A stretch of 14,955 bases of DNA, taken from the NCBI GenBank assembly GCA_031370675.1, contig JANMQT010000307.1, forward strand, positions 1 to 14,955, written 5' to 3'. Both the position numbers and the translations under genes were made by a program. This stretch comes from SZAS-18 sp031370675. GTDB lineage: Bacteria; Verrucomicrobiota; Verrucomicrobiia; Chthoniobacterales; SZAS-18. Below are positions 7,366 through 14,777 of the stretch, in pieces (position 1 is the stretch's first letter; each line of letters begins with the position of its first letter). Below the pieces are notes generated by a model that was given only the letters and a program-made list of their open reading frames with translations, searched no databases and was not told where the DNA came from.

Positions 7366-8370
7366 CTAGATCGAATAATCCGTCAGGTTCTGTGCGTTCA
7401 GCACGCGGACAAACGCCGTGTCGCCGGCCCGAAGCCGCAACTCGTCCTGGCGCTGGCGACTGAGCTGCGCGTGGATCCGCGCGCCGTTGTCGATCCGCTC
7501 CAGTTCGATGCGCGCCACCGGTCCCGCCGCGTGCAGGTGGCAGACCACTGCGTGATACCAGTCGCCCGCCTTGCCGGGCTCGCGGCCGATCTCAATGTCG
7601 TGCGGACGCACGTAGGAGGGCTCGACCGAGCCCTTGGCGAAAACGCGGTTCACGTCGCCGAGAAACTCAAAAACGAAGGGAGAGGCCGGGCGGTCGTAAA
7701 CCTCGGCGGGTGTTCCAATCTGCTCAATCTTCCCCTGGTTCATGATCGCCACGCGGTCGGCGATCTCGAGGGCCTCATCCTGGTCGTGCGTGACAAAAAT
7801 CGTGGTGAGCTTCAGCTCGCGCTGGAGGGCGCGCAGCCAGCGGCGCAATTCCTTGCGCACCTTGGCGTCGAGCGCGCCGAAGGGCTCATCGAGCAGCAGG
7901 GCGCGCGGCTCGATCGCGAGGGCGCGCGCGAGCGCGACGCGCTGGCGCTGGCCGCCGGAAATCTGATCCGGAAAGCGCGCGCCCAGATCGTCAATTTGCA
8001 CGAGCTGCAGCAGCCGGGCAACGCGCGCGCGAATCTCCGCCTCGTGGGGTCGCGAGGCGCGCGGTCGGACCCGCAGGCCGAAGGCGATGTTTTCAAACAC
8101 GTTCAGGTGTTTGAACAGCGCGTAATTCTGGAAGACGAAACCCACGCGGCGCTGGCCGACGGACAGGTGGCCGACCGGGGCGCCGTCGAACAGGATTCGC
8201 CCGCGATCACCGAAATCGAGGCCGGCAATATTGCGCAGCAAAGTGGTCTTGCCGGAGCCGGAGGGCCCGAGCAGCGCGACGAATTCCCCGCTGTTCGCCT
8301 CGAGCGAGACGTCGCTCAGCGCCTCGAACGCGCCGAAGGTCTTGCGCAGTTTTTCGACGGTGATCTTCAT
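7366..8370 (-). CDS. cysA: Sulfate/thiosulfate ABC transporter ATP-binding protein (CysA type)
   Basis: 334 residues, ATG at 8370. This is the cytoplasmic ATPase that powers sulfate or thiosulfate import. The nucleotide-binding domain is complete: Walker A GPSGSGKTT (35-43), Q-loop Gln81 in VFQNYALF, signature ISGGQRQR (137-144), Walker B ALLLDEPF (157-164) and the switch histidine His195 in VTHDQ. The text around EIADRVAIMNQGKIEQIGTP (202-221) and the TOBE-like C-terminus with VRPHDIEI (254-261) is typical of CysA. The preceding gene on the same strand, 69 bp away, encodes the sulfate-binding protein. No CysT or CysW permease lies between or around them. No Shine-Dalgarno sequence precedes the ATG; a T-rich stem ends 1 base before it. 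Confidence 0.9.
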   Translation of the reverse strand: MKITVEKLRKTFGAFEALSDVSLEANSGEFVALLGPSGSGKTTLLRNIAGLDFGDRGRILFDGAPVGHLSVGQRRVGFVFQNYALFKHLNVFENIAFGLRVRPRASRPHEAEIRARVARLLQLVQIDDLGARFPDQISGGQRQRVALARALAIEPRALLLDEPFGALDAKVRKELRRWLRALQRELKLTTIFVTHDQDEALEIADRVAIMNQGKIEQIGTPAEVYDRPASPFVFEFLGDVNRVFAKGSVEPSYVRPHDIEIGREPGKAGDWYHAVVCHLHAAGPVARIELERIDNGARIHAQLSRQRQDELRLRAGDTAFVRVLNAQNLTDYSI

Positions 8371-8408
8371 CGCAAAAAATTTGCGCGCCCGGCGCGGGTC
8401 CGCGCCGG
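8371..8408. promoter_or_regulatory. Two hairpins in the sbp-cysA spacer
   Basis: On the minus strand the spacer after sbp first forms CCGGCGCG/CGCGCCGG (8 bp, loop of 4; bases 8389-8408). A second, smaller stem, CGCAAA/TTTGCG around 3 A/T bases (8371-8385), abuts the cysA ATG. The GC stem followed about 9 bases later by a run of six T resembles an attenuating terminator. It could also protect the sbp message, giving more binding protein than ATPase. This is an inference from structure and position. Confidence 0.5.
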
Positions 8409-8439
8409 CGGAATGGCCGCCGCCCGTTCGGTGCCCGGA

Positions 8440-9459
8440 CTATTTCGAGTAGATCTGATCAAACACGCCGCCATCGTCAAAGTGGGTTGCCTGGGCGCGC
8501 GACCAGCCGCCGAAGGTCTCGTCCACTTTTACCAGCGGAATCTGTTTGAACAACTGCGCGTTGCGTTCCAGCAGGTCCGGATCGCGCGGTCGATAGAAAT
8601 GCCGGACCCCGATCGCCTGCGCCTCGGGCGTAAAGAGCCACCGCAGATAGGCCTCCGCGACGACGCGGGTGCCGCGCTGGTCGACGACTCGGTCGACGAC
8701 GCTGACGGGATTTTCCGCGAGGATGCTGAGGGAGGGCACGACCATTTCGAGATTTGCGCTGCCGAACGTGGCGTCGGCACGGATGAGATTGACCTCATTT
8801 TCGAAGGTCAGCAGCACGTCGCCGATGCCGCGTTGGGCAAACGTGGTGGTGGCCGCGCGACCACCGGAGTCGAGCACGGGGACATTGCGGAAAAGCGCGG
8901 TCACGAATTCGCGGGCCCTGGCTTCGTCACCACCGGATCGCTTGAGCGCGAAGGCCCAGCCCGCCAGGTAGGAGTAGCGGCCGTTGCCCGTGACCTTGGG
9001 ATTGGGAATGATGACCTGGACGCCCGGCCGCACGAGATCGTCCCAGTCCCGGATGCCCTTGGGGTTGCCGGGCCGGACGAGAAAGAGAATCGTCGAGGTG
9101 AACGGCGCGGCATGAAACGGCAGGCGTTCGCGCCATTCGGGGGCAACGAGATTGCCGCGGGCCGCCAGCACCTCGATATCAGTATCCTGGTTCATCGTGA
9201 CAACGTCGGCGGCCAACCCGTCGAGCACCGCTCGTGCCTGCTTGCTCGAGCCGCCGTGCGACATGTTGATGGTAAGATCTTCACCGGTCCTGGCCTTCCA
9301 CTCCAGCTGGAAGGCCGTGTTCAAATCCTTGTACAGACCCCGGGCGACGTCGTACGACGCATTCAAAATCGTGGCCTCCGCCGCGGATACGCTCCCGGCA
9401 GCTAAAATGCCAAATGTGACGACACTCAATAATAACCTATAAACAAGTAGGGATTTCAC
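8440..9459 (-). CDS. sbp: Sulfate ABC transporter substrate-binding protein
   Basis: 339 residues from a GTG at 9459. The N-terminus is a signal peptide (MKSLLVYR, hydrophobic core, cleavage probably after VSAA near residue 27), so the mature protein is periplasmic. Both sulfate-binding protein signatures are visible: LNASYDVARGLYKDLN (32-47) and NPKVTGNGRYSYLAGWAFA (153-171). The segment SHGGSSKQARAVLDGLAADVVTMNQ (67-91) is also characteristic of Sbp/CysP. It captures sulfate, possibly thiosulfate, and delivers it to an ABC permease. The ATPase gene follows directly, but no permease gene is present. A GTG start with AGGGG directly against it is unusual; a TTG at codon 11 preceded by AGG is a weaker option that would cut off the signal-peptide charges. 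Confidence 0.9.
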   Translation of the reverse strand: MKSLLVYRLLLSVVTFGILAAGSVSAAEATILNASYDVARGLYKDLNTAFQLEWKARTGEDLTINMSHGGSSKQARAVLDGLAADVVTMNQDTDIEVLAARGNLVAPEWRERLPFHAAPFTSTILFLVRPGNPKGIRDWDDLVRPGVQVIIPNPKVTGNGRYSYLAGWAFALKRSGGDEARAREFVTALFRNVPVLDSGGRAATTTFAQRGIGDVLLTFENEVNLIRADATFGSANLEMVVPSLSILAENPVSVVDRVVDQRGTRVVAEAYLRWLFTPEAQAIGVRHFYRPRDPDLLERNAQLFKQIPLVKVDETFGGWSRAQATHFDDGGVFDQIYSK

Positions 9460-9478
9460 CCCTGCAGGATGAATGTGA

Positions 9479-9490
9479 CGTCGCGCGACG
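9479..9490. promoter_or_regulatory. 12-bp palindrome upstream of sbp
   Basis: CGTCGCGCGACG is a perfect palindrome 20 bases before the sbp start. A TTGACG box, the best -35 candidate, lies further upstream on the minus strand near 9523-9528, but I find no matching -10. The palindrome could be an operator, though GC-rich palindromes arise easily by chance here. Confidence 0.2.
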
Positions 9491-9586
9491 CAAGCGGGAT
9501 GACGCCCTATGACAAACGCCGCGCGTCAAAGCGCTGGTTTGGACGATAGCGCCGTCGGCCGATTCCCGCGCAAAGGGCGGACCTGA

Positions 9587-9633
9587 TTCCACTGTGGCGC
9601 GCAGTGGAAGCGGCCCGGACACGAATGTCCGGG
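9587..9633 (-). terminator. Tandem hairpins after the TPR gene
   Basis: The first stem downstream of the TPR gene on the minus strand is CCCGGACA/TGTCCGGG (9614-9633), with a TTCG loop on that strand; this makes a very stable UUCG tetraloop in RNA. A second perfect stem, TTCCACTG/CAGTGGAA (9587-9609) with a 7-nt loop, follows 4 bases later. The position, 30 bases past the TPR stop and before the sbp promoter region, fits a terminator or insulator between the two minus-strand units. There is no U-run. Confidence 0.5.
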
Positions 9634-9663
9634 TCACAACCGCAAGTCCTCGGGAAGCTACGG

Positions 9664-10743
9664 CTATTTGGCCGGCGTGGGCGATGCGGCTGGCGCCGGT
9701 ATCGCGGGTGCGGCAGCGGGTGCGGCAGCGGGTGGGGTCACGGGGGCCGCGGGCTTTGCGGCATTGGCCGGCGCGATGGGGAGCACATTGCCACCGGCGG
9801 CACCGGGCGGAAGTTTGGTCAGCTCCTCATATTTGGCGAAATCGCGGTCCGACGCCGCCTTCATTTCGGCGGCCTTATCCTTGTCGCCCAGCTGGCGGAA
9901 GCCATCACCGAGCGCCTTGTTGAGTTCCCCGCGGGCGCGGTAGGCACGCTTGTTCGCGGGGTCGAGCTCAATGACCTTGTTGAAATCTTCGACGGCTTTT
10001 TCGTATTCCTGAATGCGAGTGTTGCAGGTGCCCCGATTCAGATACGAGGCCGTCATTTTCGGATCGAGCTGGATCGCCTTGGTGAAATCGTCCATGGCAA
10101 GCGCGAAGTCGGGTTTTGCGGCGCTGACGCCGGCGTCGTTGCTCTTCTTTTCCAGCCGCACTCGCGTCCAGGTGGCGGTCGCCCTTTCCAGATAGGCCAC
10201 CCCGCGGTTGAAGTAGTAAGACTTGAGATTCTTGGGATCCTCCTTCATGAGAATCTCGAAGTCGGCAAAGGCGACGTCGTAATTCCCGGCACGTGTAAAG
10301 GCATTGGCGCGGTCGTTCCGCAGGACGATCAACTTGTCCTTGGGCACGATCTTAAGAGCCATTTCGTAGTCTGCGGTGCCAGACTTGAAAAGTTCATCCG
10401 CCTGCGTCTGCGCGGCCGGATCGTTGCGCATCTCGCGCTTCATCACCCCGAGCTCGATCCGCGTGAAACCGCGATTGGCGTACCCTTGGAAAAGATTGGG
10501 CGCAATTTTGATGACCTCCGAGTATTTTTCGATGGCCTGGTCGAGCTGGCCCTGATCGCGCAGCGTGTTGGCGGCCTTTAGCGGGGCCTCCGCCGCCCTA
10601 ATCTGGGTTTGAATGGCCTTGCTGGGACCCGCGGTCTCCTTCTCCTTGGACTTTTGGGCGTCGGCGGCGTGGGGAGCCAGAAACGCAGCGCAGGCGAGTG
10701 CGCCGGCAATGCGGTGCAGGAAGGGGCGGAGGGGACTGGTCAT
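9664..10743 (-). CDS. Exported tetratricopeptide-repeat protein
   Basis: 359 residues from the ATG at 10743. An in-frame ATG at 10761 adds 6 residues; the inner start gives a better signal peptide, MTSPLRPFLHR plus hydrophobic GALACAAFLAP and cleavage near HAADAQ. The mature protein holds several TPR units: around 55-88 (DQGQLDQAIEKYSEVIKIAP), 139-172 (RAGNYDVAFADFEILMKEDP), and two adjacent ones at about 215-265 (AMDDFTKAIQLDP and EYEKAVEDFNKVIELDP). Each has the Tyr/Ala/Pro spacing of helical TPRs. The last roughly 45 residues are an Ala/Pro-rich, probably disordered tail ending SPTPAK. TPR proteins serve as protein-binding scaffolds; the partner is unknown. It is divergent from the AI-2E-family gene. 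Confidence 0.8.
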   Translation of the reverse strand: MTSPLRPFLHRIAGALACAAFLAPHAADAQKSKEKETAGPSKAIQTQIRAAEAPLKAANTLRDQGQLDQAIEKYSEVIKIAPNLFQGYANRGFTRIELGVMKREMRNDPAAQTQADELFKSGTADYEMALKIVPKDKLIVLRNDRANAFTRAGNYDVAFADFEILMKEDPKNLKSYYFNRGVAYLERATATWTRVRLEKKSNDAGVSAAKPDFALAMDDFTKAIQLDPKMTASYLNRGTCNTRIQEYEKAVEDFNKVIELDPANKRAYRARGELNKALGDGFRQLGDKDKAAEMKAASDRDFAKYEELTKLPPGAAGGNVLPIAPANAAKPAAPVTPPAAAPAAAPAIPAPAASPTPAK

Positions 10744-10869
10744 GCACGAATCGTCGCCCATTCCCCAGCCGGAGAAAACTTATTTTTCACGCCCTCCGCA
10801 CGGCCGCCCCGCCACCCTCCGCAGCGACGGCTCGACAACGGGGCCCAACGGCCCTTGAATGGGGTAGCG

Positions 10870-12204
10870 ATGAAGCAATATCCGACGGCTTGGCAAACGC
10901 GTGTGTTGTGGTCGTCGCTGACGGGCTTTGCCTTTGCCGGTCTGATTTCCGTGATCGCGGGCGGGATGTGGGTCTTCGCGGTGGTCGTCGGGTTCCTGCA
11001 ACCCCTGTTGATTCCCTTCGCGGTCTCGGGCGTGCTTGCCTACCTGCTTGAACCGGTGGTGACCTTTCTCTGCCGTCGGTTGGCTATGTCCCGCACGCGC
11101 TCGGTCGTGGTCATCTTCGCCATGATCTTTGTTTTGATTTCCCTCTTTGGCATCGCCGTCCTGCCGGGCGTCTACCGGCAGTCGGTCGAGGTCGCGCGCA
11201 AGGTTCCCGTTTACACCCAGAAGCTCCAGCAAAAGCTCCCCGTCTGGATCGACACTGTGCGGGACAAGCTGCGGGATGTCGGCGAGATGATTCCCTCGGC
11301 CCGGCGCACCGCGCCGGTGATTCCGCCGCCCCCGGCACCGTCCGACGGCGCGGCCGCGCTGTCGCCGACCCCGGCGGCCGTGCCCGCGGTGAAGCGGAAT
11401 CCGCTCGATGCGGAAAGCCTGAACGATTACGTCGACACCCAGATCGCGAAATTGCAGGACCAGGTGCCAGCCATCCTCAACGGACTCGGCGGAATTCTCG
11501 TGCGCAGCATTGGTGGGTTTCTCGGCGTCATCGGCTTCCTGCTGACGGCCATCATCGTGCCCTTCTGCCTCTGGTACTTCCTTAAGGAGGGCGACCAAAT
11601 CAAGGCCAACTGGCCCGACTACCTCCCGCTCGCCCAGTCGCCGTTCAAGAACGAGGTGGTGGCTGCGCTGACCGAAATTAATTCCTACCTTGTCGCCTTC
11701 TTCCGCGGGCAGCTCATCGTCAGCTTGATCGACGGAGCGATCATCGGCACCGCGCTGCTGATTCTCGGTCTCGATTTCGCGCTGCCCATCGGGCTCATGG
11801 TGTTGGTGCTTTCGCTGATCCCCTACATCGGCATCGTCATCTGCTGGGTGCCGGCTGTCTTGATCGCCACGCTGCAATTCGGCGATTGGCAGCACCCGTT
11901 GTGGGTGACCGTCATCTTCGTGGCGGCGCAGCAATTCGAGGGCTTCTTCGTCACGCCCCGTGTCGTCGGGGAAACGGTCGGGCTGCATCCGCTCATGGTG
12001 ATCCTTGGGGTGGTGGGCTGGTCACTGGTCTTCGGCGGCGTGCTCGGCGCGTTGCTCGCCGTGCCGCTTTCGGCCACCCTTAAGGTCCTGCTCGGCCGCT
12101 ACGTCTGGTCGCGCCGGGCGAAATCACCCCCGTCCGGCTTCACCGGCCGGGTCGCCTTGGTGAACAAGGATACGGCGCAAATCATGGCAGGACCCTCGCC
12201 GTAG
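10870..12204 (+). CDS. AI-2E family (UPF0118/PerM-like) membrane transporter
   Basis: 444 residues from the ATG at 10870, preceded by GGGG at 4-7 bases. The first membrane segments span about 16-60 (LLIPFAVSGVLAYLLEPVV is the family's opening signature), and the next lies near 78-100. A periplasmic or cytoplasmic helical region (100-205) precedes five C-terminal segments. The late segment VTPRVVGETVGLHPLMVILG (361-380) and GVLGALLAVPL (390-400) are the most conserved family motifs. Members export diverse small molecules or ions; the AI-2 link applies only to TqsA and should not be assumed. The Pro/Ala-rich stretch at about 141-176 and the tail after residue 415 make it longer than the usual roughly 350-residue member. 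Confidence 0.87.
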   Translation: MKQYPTAWQTRVLWSSLTGFAFAGLISVIAGGMWVFAVVVGFLQPLLIPFAVSGVLAYLLEPVVTFLCRRLAMSRTRSVVVIFAMIFVLISLFGIAVLPGVYRQSVEVARKVPVYTQKLQQKLPVWIDTVRDKLRDVGEMIPSARRTAPVIPPPPAPSDGAAALSPTPAAVPAVKRNPLDAESLNDYVDTQIAKLQDQVPAILNGLGGILVRSIGGFLGVIGFLLTAIIVPFCLWYFLKEGDQIKANWPDYLPLAQSPFKNEVVAALTEINSYLVAFFRGQLIVSLIDGAIIGTALLILGLDFALPIGLMVLVLSLIPYIGIVICWVPAVLIATLQFGDWQHPLWVTVIFVAAQQFEGFFVTPRVVGETVGLHPLMVILGVVGWSLVFGGVLGALLAVPLSATLKVLLGRYVWSRRAKSPPSGFTGRVALVNKDTAQIMAGPSP

Positions 12205-12349
12205 GCTTGCGGCGCGATTTGAACGCGACCGGCCCGTGTGCGGTCACACAGCACCGAAATTGCGGAGTTGGGTTTGGCGCGCAAAGGCCGTGGAATCCCG
12301 CGCTCCCCGCGCTAGCGTCTCCGTTCGCACCGTTTTCGATTTACTCCCC

Positions 12350-13336
12350 ATGTCCAACACCCAGGAAATCACCCGCGCCGTCCAGGAAAACAGCCGCTGG
12401 ATTCCATCGCTGCAAACGGCGATGGGACGCATTGTCATCGGCCAGAAATACCTGCTCGATCGCCTGCTCCTCGGCCTGCTCGCCAACGGACACCTGCTGC
12501 TCGAGGGCGTGCCCGGCCTCGCCAAAACGCTCGCGGTCAAGACCCTCGCCGGCGGCATTCACATGGGCTTCGCCCGCGTGCAGTTCACGCCCGACCTGCT
12601 CCCCGCCGACCTCATCGGCACGCTGGTCTTCAATCCCAAGACCGGGGATTTCCAGACCAAGCTCGGCCCCATCTTCCGGAACCTCGTGCTGGCCGACGAA
12701 ATCAACCGCGCGCCCGCCAAGGTGCAGAGCGCGTTGCTCGAGGCGATGCAGGAACGGCAGGTGACGATTGGCGAGCAGACTTTTGCTCTGCCCGATCCGT
12801 TTCTTGTCCTCGCGACGCAGAATCCGCTCGACCAGGAGGGCACCTACCAACTGCCCGAGGCGCAGCTCGACCGTTTCATGTTCAAGCTCAAGGTCACGTA
12901 TCCCTCCCGCGACGAGGAACGGCAGATTCTCGACCTGATGGGCACCTCCGCCAAGCTGCCGCCGGTCGAGGCCGTGGTAACCCCGGCGGAAATCCAAGCC
13001 GCCCGCGACGTCGTGAATTCGATCTACGTGGATGATCGCGTGAAGGATTACATCGTCGACGTCGTGCTGGCGACGCGCGATCCCGCGGCCTACAAGCTTA
13101 AGCTCGACGGCCTCATCCGATGTGGCGCGAGCCCGCGCGCGACGATCAACCTGACGCTGGCGGCGCGCGCGCACGCCTTCCTGCAGGGCCGCGGCTACGT
13201 CACGCCGCAGGACGTGAAGACCATCGGCCCCGACGTCTTGCGCCACCGCATTCTAGTCAGCTACGAGGCCGAGGCCGAAGAGGTCACGAGCGAAGTCATT
13301 GTCGGCAAGATTTTCACCGGCCTGACCGTGCCTTAA
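12350..13336 (+). CDS. MoxR-family AAA+ ATPase
   Basis: 328 residues from the ATG at 12350; upstream in-frame codons to 12236 are not conserved. Motifs in order: Walker A GVPGLAKT (53-60), Walker B VLADEINR (113-120) with the following APAKVQSALLEAMQERQV typical of MoxR, sensor 1 ATQNPL (155-160), and QLDRFMFKL (172-180). A C-terminal lid with GASPRATINL and the 'GRGYVTPQDVK..GPDVLRHRI' region completes the protein. MoxR ATPases act as chaperones with vWA/DUF58 partners in envelope or metalloenzyme maturation. It heads a tight cluster: the reductase begins 10 bp downstream, and a DUF58 gene and a further gene follow. A 145-bp spacer separates it from the AI-2E gene, so its own promoter is likely. 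Confidence 0.92.
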   Translation: MSNTQEITRAVQENSRWIPSLQTAMGRIVIGQKYLLDRLLLGLLANGHLLLEGVPGLAKTLAVKTLAGGIHMGFARVQFTPDLLPADLIGTLVFNPKTGDFQTKLGPIFRNLVLADEINRAPAKVQSALLEAMQERQVTIGEQTFALPDPFLVLATQNPLDQEGTYQLPEAQLDRFMFKLKVTYPSRDEERQILDLMGTSAKLPPVEAVVTPAEIQAARDVVNSIYVDDRVKDYIVDVVLATRDPAAYKLKLDGLIRCGASPRATINLTLAARAHAFLQGRGYVTPQDVKTIGPDVLRHRILVSYEAEAEEVTSEVIVGKIFTGLTVP

Positions 13337-13346
13337 GCTGCGTCCC

Positions 13347-13865
13347 ATGCCGCACCCACTGGTCATTTCCACTTCGCTGCGCGAGGGCAGCCTCAGCCGC
13401 GCGATGGCGCAGCGACTCGTGCTCGACTACGTGGCGCTCGGCGCCGAGCCAGTCGAGGCCGACCTGCGCAGGCTCCCGCTGCCGTTGTGCGACGGCGGCG
13501 AAGCGTACAGCGACCCGAACGTTGGCATCTTTGCCAAGCTCATTGAGAAGGCCAGTCCGATCATCGTCGCGACGCCGGTTTACAATTACGACGTGAACGC
13601 GGCGTTGAAGAATCTCATCGAGCTCACCGGCAGCACCTGGGAGGGCAAGATCGTTGGCTTCATCTGCGCCGCCGGCGGGGCCACGAGCTACATGTCCGTG
13701 ATGGCCATGGCGAACAGCCTCATGCTGGATTTCCGCTGCCTGATCATCCCGCGCTTTGTCTATGGTGTAAGCGGGGATTTCAGCGCCACCCTCCAGCCCG
13801 GGGAGGAGCTCGCGCGTCGCATCCAGCAGCTGGCCGTGGAGTCGCTGAAGATCCGGCGCGACTGA
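13347..13865 (+). CDS. NAD(P)H-dependent FMN reductase family flavoprotein
   Basis: 172 residues. A flavodoxin-like fold of the FMN_red family is indicated by a phosphate-binding N-terminal loop STSLREGSLSRAMA (8-21) after the first strand, and by ATPVYNYDVNAALKNLIE (75-92), the family's best-known motif. AAGGATSYMSVMA (108-120) supplies the third flavin loop. Such proteins use NAD(P)H to reduce FMN, quinones, chromate or azo compounds; the true substrate cannot be inferred. It lies 10 bp after moxR and 24 bp before the DUF58 gene on the same strand, so cotranscription is very likely. A reductase is not a standard member of moxR-DUF58 operons. Confidence 0.85.
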   Translation: MPHPLVISTSLREGSLSRAMAQRLVLDYVALGAEPVEADLRRLPLPLCDGGEAYSDPNVGIFAKLIEKASPIIVATPVYNYDVNAALKNLIELTGSTWEGKIVGFICAAGGATSYMSVMAMANSLMLDFRCLIIPRFVYGVSGDFSATLQPGEELARRIQQLAVESLKIRRD

Positions 13866-13889
13866 TCCCCGGCTCGAATTTGCTGCGCC

Positions 13890-14777
13890 ATGCCGGACAC
13901 GCGTGACATCCTGAAAAAGATCCGCCATCTGGAGCTCAAGACGCGCCGGAGCGTCGAGACCGCGTTCGGCGGGCAATATCACAGCGTCTTCAAGGGCCGC
14001 GGGATGAACTTCGAGGACGTGCGCGCCTACACCGGCGGTGACGAGGTGCGCTTCATCGATCGCAACGTCACGGCGCGCACCGGCGAGCTGCACGTAAAGC
14101 GCTTTGTCGAGGAGCGCGAGCTGACCGTCATTGTGATGGTCGATGTCAGCGCGAGCGGCGCCTATGGCAGCGCGGCGCTGAGCAAGCGAGAACTCGCGGC
14201 CGAGGTGGGCGCGATCCTCGCGTTCAGCGCCATCCGGAACAACGACAAGGTCGGCCTGCTGCTCTTCAGCGATCAGGTGGAGTTGTTCCTCACCCCCAAG
14301 AAGGGGCGGCCGCACGGCATGCGGCTGCTGCGCGAGATTCTCTACTTCGAACCCAGGGGCCGAGGCACCGACGTGGCGCTGGCGCTCGAATATCTCAACC
14401 GTGTGGTCACGCGCCGCGCCGTGGTGTTTCTGCTGTCGGATTTCCAGACGGGCGAGTTCGCGAAGGCGCTCGGCGTCTCCGCGCGGCGCCATGATCTCGT
14501 CGCGCTGCCAGTGACCGATCCCGTGGAGGAGGAACTTCCCGATCTTGGCCGCATCGTGCTGGAGGACGCGGAAACTGGCGAACAGATCGAGGTGAACACG
14601 TCGAGCGCGCGGGCGCGCACCGCCCATCAACGCGCGATGGAGCGACGCCGGATTGAGCTCGATCAGCGCCTGCGCCGCGCGCGCGTGGACACGGTCCCGC
14701 TCCGCACGGATCGCGATTACCTGCCGGAACTCGCCGCGTTTTTCCGCCGGCGCGAACGGCGACTTGCCCTGCGATGA
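13890..14777 (+). CDS. DUF58 domain protein with vWA-like fold
   Basis: 295 residues. The DUF58 core is clear: FKGRGMNFEDVRAYTGGDEVRFIDRNVTARTG (34-65), then KRFVEERELTV, then VMVDVSASG (82-90), which has the MIDAS pattern DxSxS (Asp85, Ser87, Ser89). GTDVALALEYL and VVFLLSDF further on are typical of the vWA-like half. The family usually shows Trp after 'ID' (IDWN); here it is Arg (IDRN), a small deviation. DUF58 proteins partner MoxR ATPases. The stop overlaps the next start (ATGA, 14774-14777), indicating translational coupling with the downstream gene. Confidence 0.9.
   Translation: MPDTRDILKKIRHLELKTRRSVETAFGGQYHSVFKGRGMNFEDVRAYTGGDEVRFIDRNVTARTGELHVKRFVEERELTVIVMVDVSASGAYGSAALSKRELAAEVGAILAFSAIRNNDKVGLLLFSDQVELFLTPKKGRPHGMRLLREILYFEPRGRGTDVALALEYLNRVVTRRAVVFLLSDFQTGEFAKALGVSARRHDLVALPVTDPVEEELPDLGRIVLEDAETGEQIEVNTSSARARTAHQRAMERRRIELDQRLRRARVDTVPLRTDRDYLPELAAFFRRRERRLALR

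Noticed and set aside
7303..9405. 700-codon open frame on the + strand opposite sbp-cysA
   Set aside because: It lies antisense to two genes with complete family motifs. Its translation is rich in Arg/Ala/Gly with no recognisable domain, as expected for shadow frames in GC-rich DNA.
9460..9586. Possible riboswitch (SAM type) in the sbp leader
   Set aside because: Nothing resembling the conserved SAM-I or SAM-II cores is visible; only a GC palindrome and a lone TTGACG box are present.
10744..10869. Divergent promoter region between the TPR and AI-2E genes
   Set aside because: An A/T-rich patch around 10776-10790 stands out, but I could not place a -35/-10 pair with proper spacing on either strand.
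10780..11988. 402-codon minus-strand frame opposite the AI-2E-family gene
   Set aside because: The composition (Asp, His, Arg, Gln) is the antisense image of a hydrophobic membrane protein.
12236..12249. GTGTG-CGGT-CACAC, resembling a CRP/FNR half-site pair
   Set aside because: The spacer is 4 rather than the usual 6 bases for a CRP site. Only five bases pair, and no matching promoter is nearby.
12236..12349. Extended N-terminus for the MoxR gene
   Set aside because: The residues before the ATG at 12350 are not MoxR-like, and the family N-terminus begins naturally at MSNTQE.
13314..14630. 438-codon minus-strand frame opposite the reductase and DUF58 genes
   Set aside because: It spans two real genes and their spacer, which is typical for a shadow frame, and shows no motif.
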